A stretch of DNA of 20,289 nucleotides from the NCBI GenBank assembly GCA_900073065.1, contig FJOG01000031.1, positions 2,047 to 22,335 of the forward strand. Direction: 5' to 3'. A program made the position numbers and the translations under genes. Position 1 is the first letter of the stretch, and each line of letters starts with the position of its first letter. Below, one piece after another: positions 1-10,980 of the stretch. The stretch comes from Phialocephala subalpina (Eukaryota > Ascomycota > Leotiomycetes > Helotiales > Mollisiaceae). The notes below the pieces were generated by a model. The model was given only the letters and a program-made list of their open reading frames with translations, searched no databases and was not told the origin of the DNA.

Positions 1-250
1 TATTAATTAAATTTTTTTTAATTTTTCGAATTAAATATTTATATTTTAAAATTATATTTTATATATTTTAAATATAAATTTCTTATTATTTTTCAATTCG
101 TTTAATTAAATTTATTATAATAATAATATTATATTTAATTTAAGAAATTCGATTATTTACGTATATTAAATAGAAAATATTCTCGTATTTTTAAAAAGTA
201 ATATTAAATTTAATAAAAAGTCTAATATAAAAATATAATTTAATTCTAAT
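1..250. repeat. AT-rich block, left edge (likely RIP-degraded repeat)
   Basis: The stretch is almost entirely A and T, with homopolymer runs and no open reading frame. The few remaining cytosines are often followed by G (TTCGAA, TTCG, ACGT, CTCG). This composition is what repeat-induced point mutation leaves in ascomycete transposon graveyards. No transposon protein or terminal repeat can be recognised. From about 250 to 502 the composition rises gradually to that of the neighbouring gene and holds only the 3' flank of that gene; I see nothing else in it. Confidence 0.8.
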
Positions 251-502
251 TAAATATATTCAAATCCCATTATTTTCTTGGACAAGAGAAAATATATATC
301 GGTAGATTTAAATTCCTAAGGGATAATTATATTGATTTTCTGGTTTAGCTTCCAATTAATTTCAAACCCAAAGCAAAATGGAGCGATAATTCTATCCGGT
401 AGGTATATATTTACCATAGCTATATCGATATCATATGGTGCGTCAACAAGCCCTTAGACGCCAGATCTAACAACCTAGCTTAAAATTTGGCCCTCGCCTT
501 AC

Positions 503-3500
503 TTAAAAGGCCTTATCCTCTAACATCGATCTTTGAAAACAAAACCGTAACCGCGCAACCCGCGTCATCCTGCCCAATACCCTGGTTTCCATTCGCAATA
601 CACCCTCTCGAATAAAGGTATGAGTGGCAGAATGGTAGGAGCAAAGAACAGCTCGTTGCATTCCTCCCTCTGCCCCACAGACTATAACGGCCACCGGCGG
701 ATGCTCAGCCTCAATCATTGTCACAGTCATCGTGCACGTATCGACCAGTGTAAATATCCGCCTCTCACGAGCGTTTTTGCTGCTGTAATCCGGTCTGCAA
801 CACCTTTCAACCAGTGCCCGAGTGTTGTAATCGGATGTAGGGTCAAGCCCAACACATTCGCCATTCTCTCCTGGCGCATGTCGTGAGAACGCACTTCCGA
901 ATGGGCTCCATGTCAGGCGGTTCATGGACGCACCAAAAATATGTCTCTCGATTGTGACAATGTCCATGTAGCCTTCAAAGCCAAATAACAGAGCCTGTGT
1001 ATTCCACAATTTACCAGTAAAAAGAAGTCGGGCAAGGTAGGGCGACGCTGCTAAGATCGCCAAAGAGATAGCAAGACACGTGATACCTATGGCCTTCGTG
1101 GGAGCGTAGGCGGCAAGAAATAGTCCCGGAAGGACTAACATAGGGCTGAATCGCAGTATATATCCACTGATAGTTCGTCTGAAGGAATTCTTTGCGGTGT
1201 ATGCAACTTTCTCAAATCGATCCCACCGGATGGAGGCTCCAACTACTCCATCTAGAATAATGCTATCTTCACGTCCAATGCCAGCTATTTGGCAGCTAGG
1301 ATAGATATCCCAGAGTTGAGCATCCCAGTAGTCAGTCGTATCATGCCACCTCTGGTTTGGAACCTTCGGCATCACGCATACTAATCGCTCAAGTAATAAG
1401 TGACTGTCGTTTGCCAGAGAGAGCCTCGCAAATGCCTGAAATGCGGAGTCGTTCATATGTACTTCTGGCCGCCTTCGAAGGAGGCCCATGAGAACGTAAG
1501 CCATCTCTCCCTTGATCCGGGAATCGATATCGTACACATTTGTGTCGCGATTATTGAGGCATCGGAGTGCGATGACGACCAATTCAAGCGGGCTGAGTAT
1601 CACGGATCCTTCAAAATGATCGATCAGCTGACGGCTGACTGCTGCATCTTGCCAAATCTGGACTGCCAGGCTTCTTTTCTCAAAGCTTTCGCATTGGTTC
1701 GCGCCTCTGATGTAGGCTTTGATGGGGGTTCCTTTAGGACTCAGGAGTGCTTCCGGCAGGGTCCACATGCGCTTACCCCATCCCAAGAGCATGTCTCTTA
1801 GATAGACGACATCGGACGGCCCCCTCCGTCCAACGGGATAGCCTACCACAATGACCACAGCACTAGCTCCTCGAACAACATCACTCATACGCCAGACATC
1901 TTCTATTACTCCATTTTCATCCGCATCGCGGAGACAAGCAGTGGCCAGCCAAAACGCTTCAAGCCTGGCATCCCTTGTCGCTTTTTCTGCAAGTTTGAGT
2001 AGAGCCTCACGGTCTCTCGTGTCGCCGCAATCAAATTGATTTGCAGTGTAGGCAACGAAGAGATACTCTGGATGAGAGGTAAGCCCATTTCTTTGCATCC
2101 ATCGTTCAACCCGCGTAGTCCGAAAACCGCGGAGCTCCGCTGTGCTTGCCGGATCATTCAATACACATAAATAGCGTGGTCGTAGAGTACGATTGCTTTC
2201 TGGATTGAAATGTTGATATAGGTCTTGTTCACTAACATTACGAGGGTCGGCCTCTGTTTGGGGGCTATCTGCTGGGTTCTGGTCATTTTCCTCGAGCAAG
2301 CGGAGGTGATTATTTCTCGCCATGATTACATCCTCCGTTCCTGGGTTGACTTCATGAGTGTTGCGAGGACTGAAGCAATAATTCCAATCTTTATATGGAA
2401 TCGAGTCGTAATGGCCTCCATTTCTGACTTTGCCTAATGAATAAAAAGGAACCTAGAAAAGGTCAAACCACAATATCTTCTCGTGATAGACAAACTTTTG
2501 CACTTACAAGAAATAACATGGCCAAGCAAGAGGCAATCCATTTCCCAATCAGTCTTATCCAGTCCCACGTGGTCCATGTAGTATTGCGATCATCAAGATG
2601 GTCAATTGCCCAATTTGCTACTCTGACCACGAGAGGACTGATGTTCCGAACAAATGTACGCCTCCAAGTTGTGTTATCAGGCCCGTCAAACACTAGGTCT
2701 GTAGCCTGAACAACAAGCTTGGTGAGGCGACCGTCACTGGGATGCAGGAAGCTGTTCTCCTCGTGTAACACATATTTTTCTCTTTGAAGGATGTCTTTAA
2801 ACCATACTTTATGAGTTGCCATAGTGACTATTCCCGGCTCCACAATTGGCTTGAGGAATCTGATTTTTTTCGAATGAAAATAGTTTTGGTCGTTCCTCTG
2901 TCGCGTTCGACCTCCGCTCTATGGATGGTCAATGGCAGTTCATAATCGATATCATGAAGACTAGTTTTCTGTAGTACGTACGTCTCTTCCAAGGCTGTCA
3001 AGAGGAATGCCTTGCTCCGCTGTCTGAATATGATTTCTATTGATTGCCTACGAGTGTGTCACTACTTCTATCCACAGAAGGAGAAGCCAACATTCTGTAC
3101 CGAGGTCGATGCATTGTTACCAACATATCTGGCGCTCTCATTGTCTCGAGGCTGTGTTGGTGCCAACAGCGGCCGCTGAGTTGAGCTACCTGCAGCATCA
3201 GGATCCTGCTGATACTGGACGCGTGAAGCCTATTTGCGCTGAGTTAGCGAGAATGCTAGAACACCCTTGAAGTAGACGAACGCTCGGATGCGGTGGTCCG
3301 ACTACGTCAGTCTGTGACCAAGAGACCAGTTTCCCAGGTCCGTGGTAGTTTTGACGTTGGTATGCTGACCTCTCGTGCGGGTTGTCTGCGACTGGACCTG
3401 GATCGGGCGCACCCGCGTGGCGCTTCTGAAGTTTAGTTACCTGTTTAACCGCAGCCTCGGAGGCTCCTCCATGACGATGCCGCTGGTTGTTGCTCATTAT

Positions 3501-3831
3501 GCCTCCCGGAACGGAGGGCTGTTTGTAGCCTGTCTCGGGATGCTGCGGGTGCCCTTGCCCTGCGCCATCACGACTTTGAGCTGAGTTTTGGCCCGTCGAC
3601 AAATTCGATACCGGTTTTGACATATCTTGAAGGCCATAGCCTTGATCTTGGCCCTGGTAGATGGGCATGGAGTCCCCATCCTAGATTTATTTAGTGAACC
3701 ATATTTGGCCTCTGAACGCTGGAGATCCTCAAACTTACTCTCCCTTGCCTTTGATACTCGTGCTGGCGATTATTGTTGCCAGTCTGAAAGTTTGCTAGAT
3801 CTGATCTAGATCCTTCTGCCTGGTAACTCAT
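503..3831 (-). CDS. HET-like (heterokaryon incompatibility type) membrane protein, 1007 aa, six exons
   Basis: Exons on the minus strand are 3831-3739, 3680-3306, 3229-3101, 3047-2982, 2918-2508 and 2452-503. Introns are 58, 76, 53, 63 and 55 nt, all phase 0, and the joined frame is open for 1007 codons. Donors are GTAAGT (introns 1 and 5), GTACGT, GTACAG and the weaker GTAGTC (intron 2). Residues 1 to about 240 are Gln/Asn/Gly-rich and look disordered. A short hydrophobic stretch lies near 348-362. A HET-like core follows at about 480-600: AFWLATACL (524-532, in place of the usual LWIDALCINQ), then WRMSDVVRGASAVVIVVG, then MWTLPEALL (about 587-595, in place of VWTLQE). Two adjacent hydrophobic helices sit at about 789-836. 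HET domains trigger self/non-self death responses in fungi. The match here is motif-level and divergent, so the role is inferred. The start ATG at 3831 opens exon 1. It is divergent from the CorA-like gene. Confidence 0.7.
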
Positions 3832-5017
3832 TTTTGCTTCGATGGTTGCACTAATAAAATCCTAGAGGCTGAAAGATTTGGTATTGCGTTTTCACACGGT
3901 GCTGTTCGCAGGTAGACTACAGAGTGCATAAGACTTCAGGATCCTATACGTTTTCTTTATAGATCTTGGACGCCAATAGGGTGGGAACACTGGAGGAGCT
4001 TATTCGTCGATATCTGCACACCTATTCCACAAAAGCGCTCATCGTTTGCCACTCTCGATAACACTGCAGCCTGAACGCCTCCTCGTGTTGCCTCAATAAC
4101 TCAAATAAGGCAATATCATATGTAGCGAGTAATACTGAGGAAAGAAGAAAAGCAACTATAAATTTAACGAATCATCTTTCAATTCCATAAGTTAACTGTG
4201 ATAGGGTTCAAATTTCAATGCGTTGCCAATTAGAGCTTCTTGTTGTAAAGTCGGGACGGCAGTTGGTGGCCCTAGGCTTCCACTTTTACGAAACAGCTAG
4301 TTCCGAGTCGTGTCGCACAGCTTCTATGCATTGCCAATTAGAGCTTCAAGGCCCTAGGCTTCCACTTTTACGTATCAGCTGGTTCCGAGTCGAAATCAAG
4401 GCTGTACGAACGGCATTCCACGAAACAAACACCAAGAGGGTACTCGTCTTGTCACCGAATGAAAATGTTTTGATTGAGTAACTCAGGTTTCACAGGATTT
4501 TTGTTGAAACATCGGTGGCTGGGGGCTGAATGCGTCAACTGATCTCAAAAAGTGAAAACTCCAGTCCTTATTGGATGCACTCAAATGTTTCTCTGCAACC
4601 TTTCGGAGAGTTTAGGCGTAGTGATGTGATCTTTCAGCTGAACTTTTGAGGCTAGTTGCAGATGGTGGAAACGTTTTCTTTGAGGAAGTTGCTGAAGAAT
4701 CGGGAGGTGTGCTAAAGGTCGAGGAATGACGGTGGCTGCGAGAGCTGAACATTATCATTCAGCTTTGTGTTTCTTTAGTCACATTCCAATATCATGACCA
4801 ATCACGATAACCTTAACTTACCTTCGTAAGCTTGCGAATGTCGCTCAGTTTGTCAAAGCCACTTCGTTTCCCACGCCTACAGTTCCCGTTTCTCTGGTTT
4901 GTTCAACGCCTTGTTTCTCAGTTCCCATTTCAACTCACAACTCGTTGTTGAAGGCCAAATAATCACACTCTTCATGAGAGAAAAAAAATCACCTGCCCAA
5001 CTAGTTTTCTCTCTCAA
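3832..5017. other. Divergent intergenic region between the HET-like and CorA-like genes
   Basis: This stretch holds the 5' flanks of two divergent genes. No supported coding exon is visible; the 87-codon open frame at 4218-4481 overlaps an imperfect direct duplication and has no other support. No clear TATA box or named operator could be identified. Confidence 0.6.
4218..4392. repeat. Imperfect direct duplication, two units
   Basis: Unit 1 (4218-4310) and unit 2 (4326-4392) share three blocks in the same order: TTGCCAATTAGAGCTT (4223 and 4331), a 23-bp block beginning GGCCCTAGGCTTCC (4268 and 4350), and GTTCCGAGTCG (4300 and 4382). Unit 2 lacks about 26 bp present in unit 1 between the first two blocks. 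It looks like an old tandem duplication followed by an internal deletion. Confidence 0.75.
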
Positions 5018-6739
5018 ATGTTACGCTTCATAGATGATAATCGGCAGTTCCCAGTATTTACCCAACTAGCCACTGAATCTGGGCTTACCGCTCACCAAGA
5101 CGAGCAACGGACGGTCAAGATTTTGGACTGGCAACAAGGTAGGCGACAATATTTGACCTAGAAGTGTTCGTGATGCTTACTTAAGGGTTAGCATCGGACG
5201 AAGATCCCACCCTTCCACCGCAAATTCGCCATGTTGAGGTGACAAGCCTGTTTACTGGGTTGGAACCAGCTCTTCGTGTCATGTAACTCTCCAAATAGTC
5301 ACATGGTAAAGTCTTCGCCGGGTTTGCTAATCCCAGAAAAAGATTCGCGCCGCTGGACATCCCTTCGGCGGCAACGATACAGACTATAAATGCGCTCATG
5401 AGTCATTACTCTATTCCACCGGCGTTCCTGACAGAGAGACTCCAATCAGTGACCCGAGCTTATGGAAGAAGAGAGTTCGGTAACAAGAGACAGGGTAGGT
5501 GGTGATAGCTTTATAAATACTTGATAATTGAAACTGACAGGATTGCGATCGCAAAGGGTCATGGTTTCACGTTCTTTGCAAGAATATCAACGTTGAGGTG
5601 GATCCAAGAGGGATCTATCGCATCGTTGATCCCCGGAAAGACTTTCCAACTTTGAGTCAATCAGAAGGTACATGGATAAGACAGGCGTTCTTTCTGTCAT
5701 GGGGGCCTGGAAGAGGTGCGGAGACAAATACCACACTCATCTGTTTCGGAGCACATCCAGAACTAGAGAAACGACTTGAGTATCTTGCGCTTCATCCCTC
5801 ATGGACTGAGTGTGTGAGAAGTCCATTTACGATGTTTGTGATCGTTCTCGATGAGTTGTTTCAGGTCCTGGATCATCAGGTGTGGACAGTGTCAGATGTT
5901 TTTCGTGACATTGAGATGGTATTAGATCCCTATTCCAGTCCGAAAATTGGGAAAACTATATTCTATAATAAAAGATGCTTACAACACGCCAGAAAATCCT
6001 CAGGAGAGCGGAAGCATGGGATCCAGGCAGCCAGTTCGACTTTGTGGGTCTGCATAACATATCAAAGCACATTACGCACCTTGTTGAATCGGCAAATGCA
6101 TTAGTGTACACTGCAGATGATATACACATCCACAGCAAAGAACTGGCCAGCCCTCTCGATCCGGCCTCCATTCAACGGACGTCGATTGAGATAGAATACC
6201 AAAAGCGGCTGTTGCAGTCTGTTACTCTGCGATTAGCAAGTCTTGAAAAGAGAGTGCAGAATATAGTTAACCTTGTAATAAGACTCCATATGATCCCCCA
6301 TCCTGCCAAAGAGCTAACTTCCTCTCTATAGGCTTTCAACTTAGTAACTCAACAGGACAGTAAAACAGTGCTAAGAGATAGCTACTCTATGAAAACGATC
6401 GCGGCCGTGACAATGCTTTTCCTTCCTATGTCGACAACAGCGGTTGTACACCCCCTTTATTATTGTAGTACCTCTTGCTTGGGAACGTTTACTGATTTGA
6501 GTACCTCTATTTCCTTCATATAGACTGTTTTCGGAAGTCAATTCTTTAACTTCGACCCTGGTCGCCCAACTTCGGATTTTAGAGTTTCGAGGTCATTTTG
6601 GCTGCTTTGGGCATTTGCGATTCCGATCACAGGGTGCTTTTCTTGCTCATGGTACTTCTATCATCGATGGTCAGTCAAGAGGTTAGATCTGGGCGGAAAC
6701 AGAAGAAGGTTGCCCCGGAGTGATTTTCTGGGGCTGTGA
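5018..6739 (+). CDS. CorA-like magnesium-transporter family protein, 447 aa, seven exons
   Basis: Exons are 5018-5138, 5192-5282, 5337-5494, 5557-5918, 5993-6274, 6332-6445 and 6524-6739. Introns are 53, 54, 62, 74, 57 and 78 nt, and the joined frame is open. The N-terminal part holds fungal-family stretches such as YSIPPAFLTERLQSV and a helix-rich region with FVIVLDELFQVLDHQVW. The end has the two-helix CorA layout: MKTIAAVTMLFLPMSTTAV (358-376), a VFGSQFFNF loop, and a second helix at about 401-422, followed by a basic tail. CorA proteins are homopentameric Mg2+ channels. The canonical Gly-Met-Asn after helix 1 is absent, so ion selectivity is uncertain; many fungal members of this superfamily diverge there. 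The exon 4/5 junction could instead use the acceptor at 5974, adding six residues. Start ATG 5018 is the first in a continuous frame. Confidence 0.78.
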
Positions 6740-8011
6740 CATTGAAATGATAAATGGCAGACGACCATTCTGTTGTGTAAAGCTTAGACCAGAGTAATTC
6801 TCTTGAAGATAGGCCCTCTAATTGAATCTCTGATAACTAGTAATTAATCGTTTCCGTCGTGTGACAGCATGATCAAGTATTGGAGGACAACTAAATTGTT
6901 GATGATATGGGCGTGAGGCAAACGATCATGAATGATTCGAATGGCGATTCGAAGGGACTCCTCGACTTCCGCCAAGTGCCTAATGATCGATTGCAGCCAG
7001 TCACAGTGCTTGAGGCTCATTTGCCAATGAATTTGTGATGATTACTTGCGTGTCAGAGGGGTACGTATTTGCAGTTCATAAAGGCAGTGACGGCGATGCT
7101 GGACGCATTGAGAACACACAGGTAGCTCTCGTGAACACTTGAAATAGTTAGTCGCGAGCTCATTGGGATCGGAAGGCAAGCCTGGGATCACCGATACGAG
7201 CCTTTCGCCGCCGACACTCATTGCACTTACGCCTAACTAGGCTTAGCCACCTCTCTGTCAAGTGGCGTCTTCATCTTCTCTAAGATCCAGTAGTTGTACA
7301 CTAGGTAAGGAGGAAGCCGCAATAGAACCCTACTATACGGAGATATCTGAATGGTGGTACAGAATCCGTACTGTAAAAGCGACTGTCCAGAATTACAGCG
7401 ATTGAGGGAAGAATAAGCTTTGGCAATCTGGCTCTCGCTTAACGTGCGCTCCGCACGCCGATGCCCTGAAACGGGTGGATTCGGGGATGAATGTTGTCTT
7501 CACTCGATCAAGCAAACAATTACAGGAAAGAAATCCGGCGAATGGCACGGTATCGCTTTAAACTTTAATAGATAGCGAGGGTGCATAACTGGCTAATACT
7601 TCGTACCCGGGGTAATAAGTCCAAAATCTCCATAGAGCACGCGGAAGTAAACCTTTACACTTCATTTCAAGGCATTGCAGTAAGATTAGGCCAACCCTTA
7701 TTCCAGTAGGGATCTGATCTTATAAAGCAATTGATACAGGATATGTAAATCCTCTCCCCAGAGGTGGATGACCTGTCCTTACCAACACATTGCACCTCAC
7801 TATCCTCAACAATTTTAAGAGTTACCATAAACGCCAGACGTATCCCGACACGTGTGCCATCCGATCCGAAAAGAAACTGCCAACATCCGACCTCTCGCTT
7901 ACTATGCTGTGAACTATACTTCCGGTGTACCTGAAGCTGCTCAACAGAGACGGTCTCCCAGCTCCGCAAACAACATGTACATAACCTGGACCTCGGAATT
8001 CTACTTCGCCG
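6740..8011. other. Intergenic region between convergent genes
   Basis: The CorA-like gene and the lipase gene converge here, so this stretch carries their 3' flanks. I see no exon, RNA gene, repeat or terminal inverted repeat that I can support. The lipase reading frame stays open without a stop to 7822 if its last proposed intron is not used. Confidence 0.5.
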
Positions 8012-9727
8012 TTAGTGAGATGTAGTGACCTATCAGATTGCTCGAGAGATATTGGAATTTCACATAGGTAAAGTCTTACTGTGGCGGCATTTGTGAACAC
8101 CCCGATTTGATCAGCATGATCAATTGTCGAATTCGTTCCTAAATGCCAATATATCCCCCTAACACCCAGCGGACCAGCCGCGGCGAGCTGAGCTGCAAAA
8201 TTCCCATTATTCACGGGGCCCGCAACAGGGCCGTCCATCGATCTGGTATTTACGATGCCGTCGTTGGGCCTAAATTGCTCGGGTATGTTGGGTCCACCCA
8301 TGGCGTAGGAAGGGAATGCTATGACCGGAAGCATGTCCGGTCGTGGTATCTGTGTTCCAGGTCGCGGAATTTGGGAGAAATATCCCATCTGCTGAAGGTG
8401 GCGGTCCGCTACATCAGTGATCCACGTCAGAGCTGCATGAAGTGTAGGCAGAACCCCAAGCCAAGTACCCAGTGATTGAAACGGAGCGGCAACTCTGCCC
8501 CATACGCCTAGGGGATTCCAGATTTGACCCCATAGTAACAGTCTCAAGAATTCGTTTATATCCTGAGCGGTAAGATTCCTGTTTGGGAATGGCTGCGTGG
8601 CGCAGAAAGACATCGTGAAGTAATAGATATCTGGCGAAGGTGCCGGGGCAAACAAGGCAAGATCCGCTGCACCTGTAAGACTGTTGTCATAAAGTCCGTT
8701 ATGGCGGCCGATCCACCATGTGGTAACAACGGGGGCAATTCTCGCACGCATAGCCTTGTAGGTCTCTCCTGGTCCACGAGCGAATCCCCAATGGTCTAGG
8801 TGGAGATCGTAAATCCTATTCTGCCGCAGTTCAAACGAGCACGAGGTAATGAAGTCTATGAGGGGATCTAAGTTGCCCGGGGGAAGGAAGTCCTACTAAA
8901 GAATTAGATATTATCCATCATGAACATACTAGCCGAATGAACAGGTTACATTCACCACGCCTGTCACCGTTGTTCCCTTGTGGGGGGTGCCTAAAGTGAC
9001 GACGGAATTAATCCAACTTTGACGGTTAGTACCAAGAAATTGTGGCAGGTTGGGATCACTCGTTCCAGATAATAGCTCAATCAGATACCTGATGGTCGTA
9101 CCACCCTGCGAATGGCAGATGAAATTGATCTTATTGGCAGCATTCCATTGCCAGATTGCTGGAAGAGGGTTCGCGGGAGTGTCGTAGACTACTGCTTTCC
9201 AAGTTTGAGCGATCGCCACCAAGGCCGGAAAGGGAGATGGATGTGCATTGCCGAAATCGACACGCGTAAAGGTCGGAGGTGCTGCACCTGGCGGGTCAAA
9301 TCCCCTGTTCAAGTTAGCCCAAATACTTCTGCGGTGACACGGTAGTTCTACCCGGGTCTAGGCGAATTGATATTGGTGAGCTGCGCGAAGATCTCGCAAG
9401 CTCGCTCTCTGTTAGTTGAAATCGGGCCAATGCGAACCACAATGACTATATAGCCCAGCTGAGACAGAACTAACGGCAAGTCTGTCAAGCCGCCGAAATA
9501 GTTCACCGTTCCCAGAAGGGGTCGGCCCCATCCGCTGAATCCAGGGACTACAAATCATTGCGTCAGTCATGCTCTATGTCTTTCGTCCAATGTCGGATTA
9601 ATGTGTCACCTAGAACTATTGGGCACGTCTTCTTGCCTGGTAGCATGTTTCGGATGTTTGCGACTTCACGTCGTAACTGATGGATGCCCCTGTTTCCATC
9701 GTTGATAGGATGGGTCATCGGATTCAT
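8012..9727 (-). CDS. Lipase of staphylococcal/Geobacillus type (family I.5-like), about 499 aa, five exons
   Basis: Minus-strand exons are 9727-9610, 9547-9352, 9304-8950, 8892-8080 and 8029-8012; introns are 62, 47, 57 and 50 nt. The fold is alpha/beta hydrolase. VPGFSGWG and NYFGG near residues 40-60 match the oxyanion region of I.5 lipases. The nucleophile elbow is CHSQGG, with Ser at about 170. LDHWGFARGPGETY resembles the metal-binding and lid region of Geobacillus lipases. The acid is probably Asp434 (NDGIVNT) and the base His482 (TIDHADQIG). The enzyme should hydrolyse ester bonds of lipids. No signal peptide follows the chosen ATG at 9727; the frame is open upstream to about 9810, so an extra 5' exon carrying one is possible. 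The last intron is weak (no good branch site). Without it the frame runs on to 7822, adding residues unlike any lipase. Confidence 0.85.
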
Positions 9728-10667
9728 CTTGACGAGAGTGAGGTTTCGAAGTTTCTTAGTGTGACGAGTCGACCTTTCTTCTACGCTCGAGAAGTTCTTT
9801 GCCTACAACAACACTAATATACTATGCGCAAAGAGAAATTGCGTTCGTGGATGGACGCCCGTTTGCGGCCAGGTTTTAGTGCGCTTGGTTTCGTCCTGCA
9901 CGAACAGGCAGCAGGTTGGATGATTGCATACCCAACAAAACGCCACCTGGTGCCATCACTCCAAGGCTAGCGGTTTTGAAAGCCGTTCCATTTTCTCGAA
10001 AATCTCCATATTTTGAGAGTTAGATATTAATTCCAAAAGTAAATTTATGACATGAAGAAGTATAGCGACCATCTTGTGGCCAGCACCAAGGGTGCATGCC
10101 TTAATAGAGATTATAGCATAGTTTTGCGAAGTGGACCTCCAGATCAGCAGTATTAAACAAGCTCTCTTTGGCACAATAAAGATGCATGGGTCCCAACACA
10201 TGCACTCGTTTTCTGTTAGGGATATTTAAATCTATACGCCAAGCCCAGTAGGCCACCCCCGGAAGATCGACTAAGCAATCAATGCACCACTTATGTAAAG
10301 TTCCCAATATCGTCAAATATAATGATGAAGTGTTTGACGTATCTTCACATGTCAATCCGAAGTCGAGGCTTGAGTGGCATTCGTTAGGCCAAAAGCCATG
10401 GGGCTTGGCATAGCCACCACCAAACATACCCGAACCCACCAAAAGCCTAATATTCTATACATGCCTTGAATATTCCCCCAAGGAACTTAAAGTTAGCCCT
10501 CAAGGTTATCGTTAAATTATACTTCTATTTTCTAGACTCTAAGATAGTAACTTATCTTGCCAATCTCTGAGTTATAAAGGTTACGGTTATTGTAGTATTT
10601 TGATAGTTATAATGCTGTAATGGTGAGTGGTCCGGTTTTGGTCTAACCCCGCCAGATTCGCGCTAAT
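9728..10667. other. Intergenic region, with one doubtful minus-strand open frame
   Basis: This is the 5' flank of the lipase gene. A minus-strand open frame from an ATG at 10427 down to 10101 (about 108 codons, beginning MFGGGYAKPHGFW and rich in Cys and Trp) is the only candidate coding stretch. It has no introns, family motif, signal peptide or supporting context, so I do not call it a gene. Confidence 0.35.
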
Positions 10668-10675
10668 TATAAATA
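10668..10675 (+). promoter_or_regulatory. TATA-like box upstream of the decayed gene
   Basis: TATAAATA lies about 75 bp before the ATG at 10750, a spacing compatible with a fungal core promoter plus a short leader. It may be a chance match, but its position ahead of a coding-like stretch is suggestive. Confidence 0.3.
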
Positions 10676-10749
10676 CCTATAGGACTAAGGCAGCCACTTC
10701 AGCATCCTATTCGATTCAATCAACGCACTCAGGCGGGACAACTCAGAGG

Positions 10750-10980
10750 ATGGTTAGCCAAGCTGAGCTGTTTGCAGTGGATGATAGGCCAGAAGGACGT
10801 TGAGGCCGCCCAGTGGGTGTTGTGGCTGCCGAGTATCGCTCACTGGTTGAGAAGAAATTGGAGAATGGTTCGTTAGAGCTGATTTGCTAAGGCTGCGTCT
10901 TCCGAATGCCAAGTGGTGGGCTTAGATTGACCGAATCCAAAGGAGAGGATTGGACAGAGAAAGATAAGGCGCAAGACTAA
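10750..10980 (+). pseudogene. Short decayed coding stretch with two in-frame stops
   Basis: From ATG 10750 one frame reads as protein-like sequence for 77 codons but contains TGA at 10801 and TAA at 10888, ending at TAA 10978. The three pieces begin MVSQAELFAVDDRPEG, GRPVGVVAAEYRSLVEKK and GCVFRMPSGGLRLTES. Composition and periodicity are similar on both sides of each stop. Both stops could come from single C-to-T changes (CGA to TGA, CAA to TAA), the second in the CpA context favoured by RIP. No family is recognised. The alternative is chance open frames or undetected introns. Confidence 0.4.

Noticed and set aside
620..886. Open frames on the plus strand opposite the HET-like gene (for example 620-886, 1400-1801, 2437-2709)
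   Set aside because: They are shadows of the well-supported minus-strand exons and have no protein-like features.
4200..4216. GGTTCAAATTTC resembles the T-loop of a tRNA
   Set aside because: No matching acceptor, D or anticodon arms could be formed around it.
503..6739. Reading genes 1 and 2 as a co-regulated two-gene defence or incompatibility system
   Set aside because: They are divergent and adjacent, but more than 1 kb separates them and nothing in the sequence links their functions; adjacency alone is not evidence.
10101..10427. Minus-strand open frame of about 108 codons rich in Cys and Trp
   Set aside because: No motif, intron, signal peptide or neighbouring evidence; it could be chance. 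Mentioned only in the intergenic entry.
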